From: Lineus longissimus
Lineage: Eukaryota; Nemertea; Pilidiophora; Heteronemertea; Lineidae
DNA length: 64,000 nucleotides
Assembly (NCBI RefSeq): GCF_910592395.1
Contig: NC_088308.1
Coordinates: 22,213,501-22,277,500 of the forward strand
Reading direction: 5' to 3'
This document shows, in pieces, positions 39,901 to 50,397 of this stretch. Each line of letters opens with the position of its first letter. The first letter of the stretch is position 1. A program made the translations under genes and the position numbers. The notes under the pieces were generated by a model. That model was not told where the DNA came from and did not search any database. It worked only from the letters and a program-made list of their open reading frames with translations.

Positions 39901-40636
39901 ATGAAAACTTTGTAGTGAATGCATTTTTGGAAGCGTTGTAAAAAGTTGAAAATAATATGTGGCATTACTTACATGGCAATTGCACAGCCTAATTCGGCAA
40001 ACCTAGCGATGTATCACCTTTGCCAACGAAAATTTCTGCCTACTCTTCTCCCTTTGAACAAGCATTTCCGACTACACACAACCTTAGCACATGCAGATTC
40101 TTATGTGTTTATACACACAGCGACAAAGCTTACTAATCGTAAGAGAATAGCCTTAAGCTTATGTGTACATGATACTACGAGACATGATATCGGCTGTTTA
40201 GCATCTCTGTTAGCAAATCCAAATCCAAATCCAAAAATAGATGCTTTATCCTGTCTGCAATATACGCACCCAGTGCCTAGATACAAGACGACGAACACAA
40301 TGGAGTTACCAATATCAAATAACTTTTGATGTTATTTGCATCTTAAGGTTTCTAAAAATAGGAAACCCGTCCTTAAAATAGCGCAGGAAAGAAGCCGTAC
40401 TTAAGCATCTAGTAACCGAAGCATATGGACCATTTGATTATCTAAAATATATAAATTTTTTACGATGATTCTATTTCGCGTTGCAAGGAAAAACGTTGGC
40501 GGTCGATGAAAGGAGTTTACTTTGAAGATGGAGAGACAGTGAGACGTTTTTCTCCCACCTGTGTATTCAAAGCAGACTATAGAGTTATTAGATGCGTTTG
40601 AAAGTATAATTTATGTCCACATCTCTCTCATTTCAG
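37000..40636. other. Intron 1, remaining part
   Basis: No additional exon is supported between the inverted repeats and the EGF exon. Minus-strand frames at 37,692-37,982 and 38,346-38,699 (96 and 117 aa) lack domain signatures and lie in intronic sequence of the plus-strand gene. Confidence 0.5.
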
Positions 40637-40750
40637 CCAAATCAATATGCCATGAGGACTTTTACGTGCCCCCTGGATGCATCGACAACCCTAAAGGCTA
40701 TGAATGCGAATGTGGACCCGGGTTTTACTGGAACACAGAGAGTTGCATAT
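40637..40750 (+). CDS. aGPCR exon 2: EGF-like module
   Basis: The 114-bp exon lies between ctcatttcag and gtaagt, phase 1-1, the usual phase for a shuffled EGF exon. The product has C-x9-C-x8-C-x-C-x10-C with NPKGYECECGPGFYW, matching the C3-to-C6 half of an EGF module (N-x-x-G-x-Y-x-C-x-C-x2-G-F). Only five cysteines are present where EGF modules have six, so one of the first disulfide partners is missing or unpaired. There is no DxNE calcium-binding start, so calcium binding is not predicted. A role in extracellular binding is inferred from family practice. Confidence 0.88.
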
Positions 40751-43321
40751 GTAAGTAAAATGTCATGGATCGGTGGATTACAAAGCCAGTATCATAGCCA
40801 AAAAGGTAAAAATGTCATCGGTGGCTTCTCAAAGGAACATGTATCCGCACCGCAGAAGGTCATCGCTTATCTAAGAAAGCGGCGCTGCCAGAACTCCCAA
40901 CAGAGGTCTCCCTGACACTTCGCTCTGTCCATTATTAAGAACGACTGCTTGTCACGGCCACACGAGGCCCTCTCAAGGGCGTCATATCGCTGAGATGCTT
41001 TCCAAATGACGTACATGCACAGTGTACGAAATATTATCAAATTGTCTGCCGAAGCCCTTTGGGAATAGCAGATAAATAGTCTCAAGTAGTTTTAGTATTT
41101 ACAATATTGTCATAAGATGGGCTCAAATCTTGATGTCTTGGGGAACTGAGCAGATGTGGTCAGATATCCCTGAACTACCATACCCTTGCAAGGCAGCGAC
41201 CAAATGATATTTGCTGGCGATAGAGCATTGCAAAATGTACTTAATGCCGGATTCTGGCCGCAGCATTGCCAAAACTTCCAACACAGCAGTCAAGCCGTTT
41301 CATCAATGGAAAAAAATATCTCACATTGTACTTTTACGGAAAGACCGTTGGACATTTTTCAATCAGACACTCAGGGTGACCCTTCCAGTGCAGTTCGGTT
41401 GCGTCCCGCAGTTTGCAAAGTTCTATTAGATTTACAGGTCACTTTGGAAAACAACAGATTGGACAGGTTCTGACAGGATGATAAATATTGTTCTAAATGC
41501 ACTTTCGGAAGTAAGCTTACTCAGACATTCCAAACATTTCCAAGAACATGTGCAAGGCAGCGATCCAATATTTGCACCAGCCGTGGCCATAGATCATTAT
41601 AACTGTTGTAACCACCAGGGGTTGGGCTGCCACAATCACCAGTTTCGTTCAAATCAAAAATGATGGAAAACTCTGCTTAACTGAAAGTCAATGTAACTGT
41701 TCTCTTCATCAGCCACACCCTGTCAGTAAAAAGTCAGTAAAAGTACTGCTCACACTGCGCTTATCCCGGTCAGAGCTGTCAGAACAAGTTAGTTCTGCCG
41801 TCTGTCGATGGCGGATTGAAGCTGACTGCAAGGAATTCTGTTCAATCAATACCGGACGGAAATTCTCTAAAGCATCCAACTAAATCTGGTTCCCTCAGCC
41901 TGTGCGAGTGTCTTACACCCAGGTTAATCAATAGAAAAAGCAAGGTACGCGTCACAAATCAAGACCTCTCACATTTTGCATATTGTTCATCTAATTATTC
42001 CGAATGGCAAAGATATTTTCTGAGTTTCTTCCTCGGTTTCTTTCGAGCTAGTTTGATTTCTCCTCTTCATCAGGACGCGCTGTTACACAATCGAATCACG
42101 TTGTGTACAGGAAATAAGTCAATGGGTTCCAATCAGGCCGATGTTGACAAGGCGGTGGCTTGGTGTTTGTTCAATTTTATCAAAGACGGAGATTGATTGC
42201 CACGAGAGCACGTCAACAAATCTTGAAGAAGACTTGTGGCCAATTGCTTCAAGGTGTAAACAGAATGGACAAAAATCTCCTGCTGTTTTTCACCCATTCG
42301 ATCATTTGCGGCAAGCATGTCTCTCAAAAATAACCAAAATCTGCATCGTCAAATCTGGACATCACGCAGTTGTATGAAATTTGTGTTTGACAGACAAAAA
42401 TATACAACACGTTCGTATGAAAAAAACTCCTACCTCATGCGTTTCAAGGGTGCGAGATGATGTAAATATAATATCAGCAGCAATACCTATTCCAGTAACG
42501 CTAACATTACCCCCGGTAAAATGTGTTTTTTTACCCGAGAGTGGGTAGGATGCGTTATAAGCAAAAAACAGAAAGCCGTACATGTAGTATGCGTGACAGC
42601 ATTTATCATCCTTATATAAAGTTCACGACTTTTTTAGCAGTTACCAAAATTAGATAGTATTTTCCAAAAAACATAGGCACCCGATCAAAAAAAAACTAGA
42701 GAAACCTTGACACGTAATGGTAATATCAGGCAATGGCTCGGAGAAGAAATCACAAAATGTACATGATAGGGTAAGGTTCAGCTTAGTTTTTGTTGGCTCA
42801 TGTTGTCAGAACCAGTTGTAAGAGTGGGTACCTTGACGGGATGAATACTTTTTTAGAGTTATTTTTACCTTGGCCATATCAAACCAACATGACATAAAGA
42901 GATCACCATGCAAAAACAATCCAAATAATCTTTTAAAGATGTTTTTGTTTTGACAGAGATATTGAGACAAATATGTCGTTGCGGCTGAGGGATGTTATCA
43001 TTTCTAATAAAGAGCTAATGATGCGAGATGATAACACAGCGCACTTCGCTATAGATTTCGAGATATCCGAAATCTCAGATGCAGTTACTTAATTGATCGA
43101 TCATTCGAGCTTGGAGTTCCCCCGTTTATAAGTTGTTTTCTGTGAAGTACCTTTTTAAATATGAAAACTACAGTAAATCCAATAATTTACCATTACCATT
43201 TGCAATTGATGCAGTGTTATTTTCCCCCCGATGTCTCCTGATGATGTGGTGACTTCTGTGCAGTTAGCAGCCGCAGACAAAAATATTCAGTCTAAATATA
43301 GGCCGATATCTTTTTCTTCAG
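40751..43321. other. Intron 2
   Basis: A weak internal duplication marks this intron: GCAAGGCAGCGACCAAATGA at about 41,190 is echoed by GCAAGGCAGCGATCCAATAT at about 41,552. Open frames at 41,186-41,473 and 41,816-42,196 have no domain signature. An alternative acceptor for the next exon may exist at 43,263 (gacttctgtgcag), which would add 19 codons in frame but enters in phase 0, incompatible with the phase-1 donor of exon 2. Confidence 0.5.
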
Positions 43322-43645
43322 CGGAGGCCGTGGATTCCTCCTTCTCATTCAACAGAAAGGATTTCGCCTATGCCCTTCTCCTGGGCAAGTCATTTCCCGA
43401 CCTGAACGCGTTCACCATTACGACCTGGATCCGTCTACCGGGCTTCCTTGGACCAGGCGACGATGGGCCACGCACGGTGCTATCGTATGGTTACAAAACG
43501 GACCAAGACGTGGACCGAGAGAATGTAATTTTGATAACTATTGGAAAGCTCCTTTGCCTGCAGCTCAATGATGAGGAGGTATTGACTGAGGTCGTACCAA
43601 ATACAACTGCGTGGTGGCACATTGCATGGACGTATGATTCATCAG
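43322..43645 (+). CDS. aGPCR exon 3: pentraxin/laminin-G-3-like domain, first half
   Basis: The 324-bp exon follows a strong acceptor (atctttttcttcag), phase 1-1, donor TCATCAG|gtaggt. The product contains DLNAFTITTWIRLPG, the standard early strand of pentraxin/LamG-3 jelly-roll domains, then VLSYGYK, ENVILITIGKLLCLQLNDEE and NTTAWWHIAWTYDSS, the W-H-x-A-W/T-Y strand that precedes the x-W-x-L-x-x-D-G strand carried by the next exon. The last 63 bases of this exon are the first unit of a 76-bp tandem array that continues into the intron. Confidence 0.93.
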
Positions 43646-44010
43646 GTAGGTGCAGTTATGACTGAGGTCATACCAAATACAACTACGTTTGGGCACAATG
43701 CATGGACGTACGATTCATCAGGTAGGTGCAGTTATGACTGAGGTCATACCAAATACAACTACGTTGGGGCACAATGCATGGACGTACGATTCATCAGGTA
43801 GGCGCAGTTATGACTGAGGTCATACCAAATACAACTACGTTGGGGCACAGTGCATGGACGTACGATTCATCAGGTAGGCGCAGTTATGACTGAGGTCATA
43901 CCAAATACAACTACGTTGGGGCACAGTGCATGGACGTACGATTCATCAGGTAGGCGCAGTTATGACTGAGGTCGTACCAAAATCAACTACATGGTGGCAT
44001 ATTGCAGGGG
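43583..44010 (+). repeat. 76-bp tandem array copying the exon 3 end and its splice donor
   Basis: Units start with TGACTGAGGTCRTACCAAAT and end after GATTCATCAGGTAGGYGCAG. The GATTCATCAG anchor is at 43,636, 43,712, 43,788, 43,864 and 43,940, exactly 76 bp apart, with a sixth partial unit to about 44,010. Unit 1 is the coding end of exon 3; units 2-5 are intronic and nearly identical to each other. Each unit reproduces the donor CAG|GTAGG. Reading past the first donor meets TGA at 43,663, so use of a later donor would truncate the protein. Confidence 0.95.
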
Positions 44011-44157
44011 CGGAATATTCAAGAGGTGATCGCGCCTCCTAATCTTGGCTTCCACTTCCACCTTCCTCCCCTGTCAACATGTACGTCCACCATGTCCATG
44101 CAATATGCCACTATGTACTTGCAATAATTTTAAGGTCAGTCATTCAATTCAACAGGT

Positions 44158-44312
44158 TGGTGAGATTATGACTGAGGTTGCACCTAATACATCTACGTTA
44201 TGACAAATTGCATGGGCGTATGATTCAACAAAAGACGAGAATTTAGGAGTAAGGTTGTACGCAATACAACTAGATAGTCATGCTAGGGTCGTATTGCATG
44301 TCATCAGGTAAG
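44158..44312 (+). repeat. Decayed units of the 76-bp array
   Basis: Two further diverged units are seen: TTATGACTGAGGTTGCACCT ... GGGCGTATGATTCAACA and a more decayed one ending GTATTGCATGTCATCAGGTA. They show that the array was once longer or has been amplified more than once. Confidence 0.6.
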
Positions 44313-45957
44313 CTAACAAAAAAGAAACAACAAAAAGTGATGTGTAACGTCTGAACTCCAGGTAAAAACAAGGGCAGAAAACACGGCTTTGTCGCATAAA
44401 ATTTCATGATATCTAGTCTTGATAAAACTACCATATCAAGTTAAGTAACAATGTGTACCTGGAAAGCATGTAGGTGTTGGGTTTTGGTTTTCTCGAAGCT
44501 AAATATAGCATTCTCTAGTAATTGGAACATGATCCATCCGCCAACGCTGGTATATGGAACAAAGAATACTATAATCCGTCTCTTTTCATTCGTTTTCCGT
44601 TCATTTTCGTGATTCCAATATTTTGTATTCCGCGTCGTATTATACGTCGTCTCGGGTTTGGTACAGGTGATATCCCGATAAACTTTCCAATCTATCGTAA
44701 TAAGACAAATGAAGACATCGACAGACTTCCTGCCACGCATTTTTGGAAAATGATGCAATGATGAATATCGCAGTAGCCGAACATCAGCCTCACAATTGCA
44801 ATCCGCGGATGGGACTTTAAATGTTACAGTATACCCTCGTTAGTGTGGCATGTTTGGGTTAAGTGTCAGTATTGGATTTGGCACAACTGTGTTATGAGAC
44901 GGTCTCAGCCAAGCAGGTGATTCATAGGTTGATTAGCTAATACAGATGCTATTGATACGGGCGTGGCGGAGATGGATGTTGATTTGAGCTCATTATTAGA
45001 GCACCACTGAGCAGAGGAATAAATGAACAACATCAAAGAGACAGACCAATGGCAGCAACCATATTCTATTTTTGTGAAACCAGCAACGACCAATAGTTGA
45101 TAACATCCCCGGTATATACAGAATATCAAATGGAGCCTGGTCGGATCTTAACCTAAGTCTAAAGTAGCTTTTCGACAGACAAGACAGTATACTATATTTG
45201 GGACAACATGGTAACCTTTTGTTCTCTAACGAAAAACGCCGATGATGAATGTATCGATATCATCAGTTGTATTTTTATTCTTCTAACATGGTTTCTACAG
45301 CATTATCTAGTACGGAGCAAAGGAAGTACTTTCACCAAACACCCTAAAGAAAAAATTGACAATGGACTTTTCATGTAGAGACGGAAATTTGAGAGGAAAT
45401 AAACGTAATCGATTTCGGGCATTTCTTATATTGACCAAACAGAAGAAGGATATGCTTGTCTTTGGTCTTGTCAAAGGAATTACTGCTTTGAAATGCGAGA
45501 TAGACAGAGTGTATACCTTAGAACATGTCACCCCGGTGGGCGTTTTTAGATAGTGACAGAAACTGATAAAAGTACACTGGAAGGCTTCTATGATATCGGT
45601 TTTAGAACGTATACCAAACATTTGACGCGGCTTATAGATGATAGGCGTCTGACTGCTTGAGTGACAAACAAGAATGCTGTCGTCTCCGCTAGCTTTCAGA
45701 GTATTTTGAACACTTTGTTCTTTCGCAAGTCTAACGGGTTCCTATTCTTCAGGTTTCGTAGAAACCAAGCGTGAACAGATTTCAAACGGTGCTGACATTG
45801 AACGGGTCAGAGCAACAACAACCTATGATTTTTTGGTTAGAGTATATTTTAATGTCGATTCCAAACATTCGGTTTATTAAGCAAATAATGGTTTGGTAAA
45901 TGTAAGGCAGTAGCAGGTACTTGTAAATAACGATACTTTTTTTCATCTTCTTTACAG
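44313..45957. other. Rest of intron 3
   Basis: No exon or repeat of note is visible between the array and the next acceptor. Open frames here (44,441-44,761 on both strands; 45,307-45,621 minus) are short and uncharacterised. Confidence 0.5.
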
Positions 45958-46302
45958 ACAGGAAATGGCAGTTGTTTATAGATGGCCGAAACATACAGAC
46001 TGGCAGGTTTCGTAATGGTGGCTTTCAGGTGCCTGGTCACGGACAACTCATAATCGGAGGGTCGTCCTTCCAACACATTGTCAGCAAAAGCGGCCGTGAG
46101 ATGTCCATGATTCCAAGTCAGACTCGCTTCCATGGTCAAATTGCTCATCTTCATATCTGGGACTATGTCCTGAACAATTCAGATATTTGGTCTATTTATA
46201 AGGATTGCAAGTTTATGTGGTGCGGTAACGCGGTGCAGTGGGTGGACTTACGGGAGGGGACCCGTGGACAGCTCAGAATGAGATGGCCGTCCGGCGTATT
46301 GC
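45958..46302 (+). CDS. aGPCR exon 4: pentraxin/laminin-G-3-like domain, second half
   Basis: The 345-bp exon lies between catcttctttacag and gtaagt, phase 1-1. It completes the domain: DRKWQLFIDGRNI (the x-W-x-L-x-x-D-G strand), then GHGQLIIGGSS and HGQIAHLHIWDYVLNNSDI, matching the pentraxin signature G-x-I-x-x-x-x-x-W-D-x-x-L. After IYKDCKFMWCGNAVQWVDL the chain leaves the domain. Together with exon 3 the domain is about 210 residues, the usual pentraxin size. Confidence 0.94.
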
Positions 46303-46697
46303 GTAAGTAGAATTTGATATTTTATTTTCAGTTATTTCCAGACTAATAACTAAACTTTAGGTTTTTTGAATCAATTATCCTTGTCTGTTATGCGTGTTGA
46401 TTGGTGGCATTTAGAAAGTGCATCTGTGTTAAATGGTTATGCGGACATAGGTCGAATCCGAATAGCCGTGCTAAAACACGTCGAAACGGCCGCTGACTCC
46501 AAACTTTCGTGAAGACCTTTCGATTCAATCATAAATCGGCTTTCATACTCGGTTCATCAAGGAACTTCTAAAAATACGCCGTTGCATACATCGTTCTCCG
46601 TCTCTTCGTGAGGGTAGCGAAACCTCCCTTTTTTAGCAGGACTTGTTTTTTTACAGAGCTGATAACATGTATGATTTGACTCTCGTTATCATTTCAG

Positions 46698-46763
46698 AAT
46701 CGCAGTGTTTTAGTGTGGCTGAAGCCGCCTCTAAATGTGATAGACATTGTAGCAGAGTTATTG
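46698..46763 (+). CDS. aGPCR exon 5: Cys-rich linker
   Basis: A 66-bp exon, acceptor ttatcatttcag, donor ATTG|gtgagt, phase 1-1. It encodes about 22 residues including CFSVAEAASKCDRHCSRVI with three cysteines. It joins the pentraxin domain to the HormR domain. I recognise no domain; it may form disulfides with the flanking modules. Confidence 0.85.
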
Positions 46764-47307
46764 GTGAGTACATATACTTTTTGGTTTTCCGTCGGAACAT
46801 TAAAAGGGCATACATGTATATCTCGCTGTTTGTTAAAAATTTGAAAATAGAAGGTAAATTTTAGATTTTCCGGTATAAACGTAGTGTAGTGAAGTATCAA
46901 TCTCAAATTTTTTGTTTTGTGCACAAATGTTAAATTATTTCGGTTGAGTTTCATTACGCTTGCGTGGAAGTTACTGCACTCTACAGCCATGTAATTATGT
47001 ATGTCTCCAATTAACAACTTACTTACCACATGTGATCAATGTACAGTAATACACCTAACCAATATAGGTTACCATTCAATATATGATGCAATGCACATAG
47101 TCTAAGGCAGAAACGCAGTCAGTTGATATCCCTGCACAAATAATGTTTGTGGAAAAGAGGCCATCGTACATCACAGTTTTCCATAGGAAGTATCTGTTCT
47201 GCTGCTGCCATCTAAATCTAGCCGTCTGAGTCAAAGCCTCTTTTCGGAAATCCTTCAACCGCTGTTTGTGGTTCCATCTACATTTACCTTTTTTTTTACG
47301 ATTCCAG

Positions 47308-47421
47308 GTGCTCAATGCAATGAGGAAATCAGGGAAAACGTCCGATGGACTCGAACAAAAGCTGAGGTGAACATCAGTGTCCCTTGTCCTGGGAGAGATA
47401 TAGAAAATGGTGAACAAATAG
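47308..47421 (+). CDS. aGPCR exon 6: HormR domain, first half
   Basis: A 114-bp exon, acceptor tttttacgattccag, donor ATAG|gtaagc, phase 1-1. The product has CNEEIRENVRWTRTKAEV followed by NISVPCPGRD, matching the HormR pattern of a Trp a few residues before a PCP. HormR lies next to the GAIN domain in many adhesion GPCRs; ligand binding cannot be inferred from sequence. Confidence 0.9.
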
Positions 47422-48037
47422 GTAAGCGCGGGGTGACAGGGTGTTTTTTCAAAAGTAGTCAACACCAAGCTCTTAAACGCTAATTTTGAAGAAATGAAAC
47501 ATGTTGTACAGTATAATGAAAAGGCTTGAAGTTTACGTTCAACATCGGATATATTTGTCATAGGGAGATGGTGCATGCTGTTGTGAGAAGTTTTCGGCGA
47601 AACCGATCGTTCTGTCAGACACAAAAAGTACTGCTTATTTCTACAGAGTAACATTTTTGATATTAATCATGTCAATATACTGGAGGACTATGAGTACTAT
47701 ACAATACGATACTACACGGTCAAAAGAATCAAACCAGAAGATATGTGCATTATTTGTGTACAAAAAAAGTAGATACATTTTCTAGAGTCTGTATTGTGTT
47801 TTTCTCCAAAAACCTCGAATTGAAGAAAATAGACGAAATCATAGTCCAATCGTGTTTGCTTTATCCGCATCGTTCGGGGATCCGGAGAGTACAGTCAGTG
47901 TACAGAAGTGATCTAGTGAAATGATGAAAACCAATAAAAACCAAACCTGAAGGAAATCCGACCAGTATCCCCCCCCCCCCCCCCCAGCCCTAAACGACGT
48001 GGCCATTACATACTTGTAACCTCTTAACTTCTTCCAG
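47422..48037. other. Intron 6 with poly-C tract
   Basis: A 17-bp run of C lies at 47,969-47,985, about 50 bp before the acceptor of exon 7. Nothing else is recognised. Confidence 0.8.
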
Positions 48038-48144
48038 CCTATGCAAACCGGTCGTGCTTGAAAACCGAAGAGTATGATGGTGAATGGGGAGAGCCTATTA
48101 TTGAAGACTGTATATCTCCAGCCTATTTAGAGCTAAAACAGGAG
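48038..48144 (+). CDS. aGPCR exon 7: HormR domain, second half
   Basis: A 107-bp exon, acceptor ttaacttcttccag, donor CAGGAG|gtaact, entry phase 1 and exit phase 0. It encodes ANRSCLKTEEYDGEWGEP and DCISPAYLELK, the R-x-C, G-x-W and final C of a HormR domain followed by the start of the helical GAIN subdomain A. The switch to phase 0 marks the border between the shuffled ectodomain modules and the GAIN core. Confidence 0.9.
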
Positions 48145-48292
48145 GTAACTATTGATTTCCTTCCGACGTTTTAGTAAATGTATGGTGATTGAAGTACTGC
48201 CACTGGGTGAAAAGTTATTGAGTGAGCACAAATAGTTGATAAAAGAAGAACAATTATGACCGAAGTTGTATGTGTGTTTTCTACTTTTGCAG

Positions 48293-48445
48293 CTGGAATC
48301 CTATGCTCACTCTGATAACTTCGAAGAAATCAAAATCCTAGAAGCTGCCGAGAGGCTTGCCAATTGGACGTCGACCGAGACATACAGGAATCCTATAGAT
48401 ATATCCGCCGTCATCCATTCTTTAGACCTGCTGATTCGGGCACAG
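48293..48445 (+). CDS. aGPCR exon 8: GAIN subdomain A
   Basis: A 153-bp exon, phase 0-0, acceptor ctacttttgcag, donor GCACAG|gtaatt. It encodes an alpha-helical stretch (EEIKILEAAERLANWTS, then SAVIHSLDLLIRAQ) typical of the GAIN A helices. The sequon NWT is a possible N-glycosylation site. Bases 48,398-48,432 recur in the following intron at 48,464-48,496. Confidence 0.9.
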
Positions 48446-48463
48446 GTAATTAATAATGAGTGA

Positions 48464-48496
48464 TTTATCCGCAGTTATCCATTCTTTAGACCTGCT
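48464..48496 (+). repeat. Partial copy of exon 8 3' end in intron 8
   Basis: TTTATCCGCAGTTATCCATT and the following CTTTAGACCTGCT repeat the last part of exon 8 (48,398-48,432) at a 64-bp offset. The copy diverges before the donor equivalent (AACG instead of GATT) and is not expected to be spliced. Confidence 0.9.
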
Positions 48497-48729
48497 AACG
48501 ATCGAACTTCATTCGTGAGTTGGCCACTGAATGATTGGATTGTGCAATAGATGGCGATATTTCAGTCTAGAGTAGGCTTCCTCTTGATAAAATGTCTCGT
48601 CATGAGAGAGAGTATAATGTTGTCGTTTAAGAAGGTCTGGCAAGAATAAGAAGACGTAACATTATATGCAACAAGATATGCTATCCCTTGCAAACGTGAC
48701 AATACAGAAAATGTTTCATTTTTCTTCAG

Positions 48730-48831
48730 GGGGCCACGTTGGAAAACGTGTCTTGGACAGATGGAACAATCAAATATGCACGTGCCAAAGACACCTATCC
48801 AAAATACGAGCAAACGAAACAGTTTGCACAA
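48730..48831 (+). CDS. aGPCR exon 9: GAIN domain
   Basis: A 102-bp exon, phase 0-0, acceptor tttttcttcag, donor GCACAA|gtaagt. It encodes GATLENVSWTDGTIKYARAK and following residues, with the sequon NVS. It continues the helical GAIN subdomain A. The assignment rests on phase continuity and position rather than a strong motif. Confidence 0.85.
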
Positions 48832-49056
48832 GTAAGTCTGTGTACATCATTTTTATCACATGCGAAGGCATCATCAGGATTTTGCGAAAGGCCATCTCAA
48901 AATCACACGTGAGACAGACGAGCGGTAGAATATCATCCGTAGATATTTGATTATCAGTTGAACATCAAAGTAACTTTTCCTTAAACCTTTCCATTGTTTT
49001 ATGCCTCTGTCAAGCGTGCAATCCAACCGTGTGTTACGTGTATTCAGGGAGTGTTA

Positions 49057-49200
49057 TATAATAATAATAATAATAATAATATATGAGTTCTTATATAGCG
49101 CATTTCCAGGTTCCCTGCTCAATGCGCTTTTGGGACTACATTATTATCATCCCGGTCTCCACAGAAATCAATCTGGGGTTTCAATGAGCAGCTACTGAGC
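49057..49200 (+). repeat. (AAT)n tract with adjoining dispersed-repeat-like sequence
   Basis: About eight AAT/ATA units (49,058-49,083) run into TTCTTATATAGCGCATTTCC and CAATGCGCTTTTGGGACTAC, a TATATAGCGC-type sequence that I recall from dispersed repeats of marine invertebrate genomes. It may be the edge of a SINE-like or other short repeat in intron 9. Boundaries are uncertain. Confidence 0.4.
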
Positions 49201-49352
49201 GCTCAATTGAACTCGACCAGTAGGAAGTTTCTGAGTGGCGACTCAGCCGGGAATGCAGTGACCAAATGGCACATGTGCCGGCCCTTAACATGTATCAGGA
49301 TTTTAAAGATCCGTCTCCTCTGCTTATCAAAATCATCTTCTCTTTATTGCAG

Positions 49353-49560
49353 TCCGTTGCCAGAAGTGTCGGTGGCTTACTTCATGAAAGGAATGAAAGA
49401 GGGTGGCGGGAGATAAAGCCACCTGGGTCCGAGGGGGACGAGCTTATGAAGGTGATGGAGTCATTTCTCAACCTCATCGCCAAAAGTCTTCTTTACCATG
49501 TAAAGGTCGGAGCAATATCACATAATGAGGCTTTTATTAAAGCAAAATATAAGAAAATAG
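49353..49560 (+). CDS. aGPCR exon 10: GAIN domain
   Basis: A 208-bp exon, acceptor cttctctttattgcag, donor AAATAG|gtaagt, entry phase 0, exit phase 1. It encodes a helix-rich stretch with SVARSVGGLLHERNER, ELMKVMESFLNLIAKSLL and FIKAKYKKI. This corresponds to the end of subdomain A and the transition to the beta-rich subdomain B. Confidence 0.9.
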
Positions 49561-49738
49561 GTAAGTGTTGAGATCAACATCAAGAAGCAACATGCTTGTT
49601 CCAAACGTCCTTGAAAAAGCCCTTGTCGAGTCAGATAGTGTTTAGAAAATTTGTAGTTACGATTGTACCACCTTACCTCAATAACTGCTGATAACGTTTT
49701 TCAAACCAACGAAAGTCTATCATTATTTTCTTCTTCAG

Positions 49739-49891
49739 CCATAAAAGTAAACATGTTTCCATCAAGCAATATCCAGGGCATGGCTTTCCCAGACAAGGTC
49801 GACATTACAACCATGAACATGTTGGACAAGTTTGGGACAATCGCCCTTTCTGGGGATGCACTCTCTAGTTTAGGAGCTGATACATTACCAG
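49739..49891 (+). CDS. aGPCR exon 11: GAIN subdomain B
   Basis: A 153-bp exon, phase 1-1, acceptor tattttcttcttcag, donor TTACCAG|gtacat. It encodes KVNMFPSSNIQGMAFPD, where the Ser-x-x-x-x-x-x-F-P pattern is common early in GAIN subdomain B, then LDKFGTIALSGDALSSLG. Confidence 0.9.
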
Positions 49892-50327
49892 GTACATTGT
49901 AACTATGTACTGTCATTATTTGTTGTGATTTGATTCAAAATATTATCAAAATGCCAGATGCATTTCAGCACACAAACGCTGTCATGTGGATGCTATCTTT
50001 AGACGATCGAGGCTCTCACGGTAATGCGGAGTGCCTGCTATCTTTCAGGTGGCGTTGTTGCCTCTTCTATTGTTCTATAATATTTTCATGCTATACATGT
50101 ACGTAAACTCCATTCACAAAGGCATCTCTCACTTTATCTATATATGGCAATGCTAGGTCTATTTTGGAAGAGTACCGATATAGCCATTTGTACAAAAAGT
50201 ATGTAATGCCTTCAGGACACGCATTCATGGTCATGGTTATATATGTAAAAGGTTAATAACGTGACATTTAGCAAACAAATATTCAAAAAAGAATATAATT
50301 GTGTATATTGGTTTTTTTCTTTTCTAG

Positions 50328-50397
50328 AATATATAGTGATGTCAATGGTGCGTTATAATCCTATGGCAATAGTGCTTCCAAATCATAATGTTACAGG
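50328..50397 (+). CDS. aGPCR exon 12: GAIN subdomain B
   Basis: A 70-bp exon, acceptor cttttctag, donor ACAGG|gtaagt, entry phase 1, exit phase 2. It encodes EYIVMSMVRYNPMAIVLPNH plus NVTG, an alternating hydrophobic beta-strand and a sequon. The following exon completes its last codon. Confidence 0.87.

Noticed and set aside
41186-42196. Plus-strand frames in intron 2 as extra receptor exons
   Set aside because: No acceptor and donor pair gives a phase-1-compatible exon, and exon 2 joins exon 3 cleanly without them.
43231-43665. A single 144-aa gene starting at ATG 43,231
   Set aside because: The first 30 codons are intron sequence. The strong acceptor at 43,321 and phase-1 continuity with the EGF exon show the real exon is 43,322-43,645.
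47076-47654. 192-aa open frame on the minus strand, the longest single frame in the window
   Set aside because: It is antisense to the HormR exon (47,308-47,421) and to intron 6. It shows no domain, and the plus-strand exon has splice consensus, phase fit and a recognisable motif.
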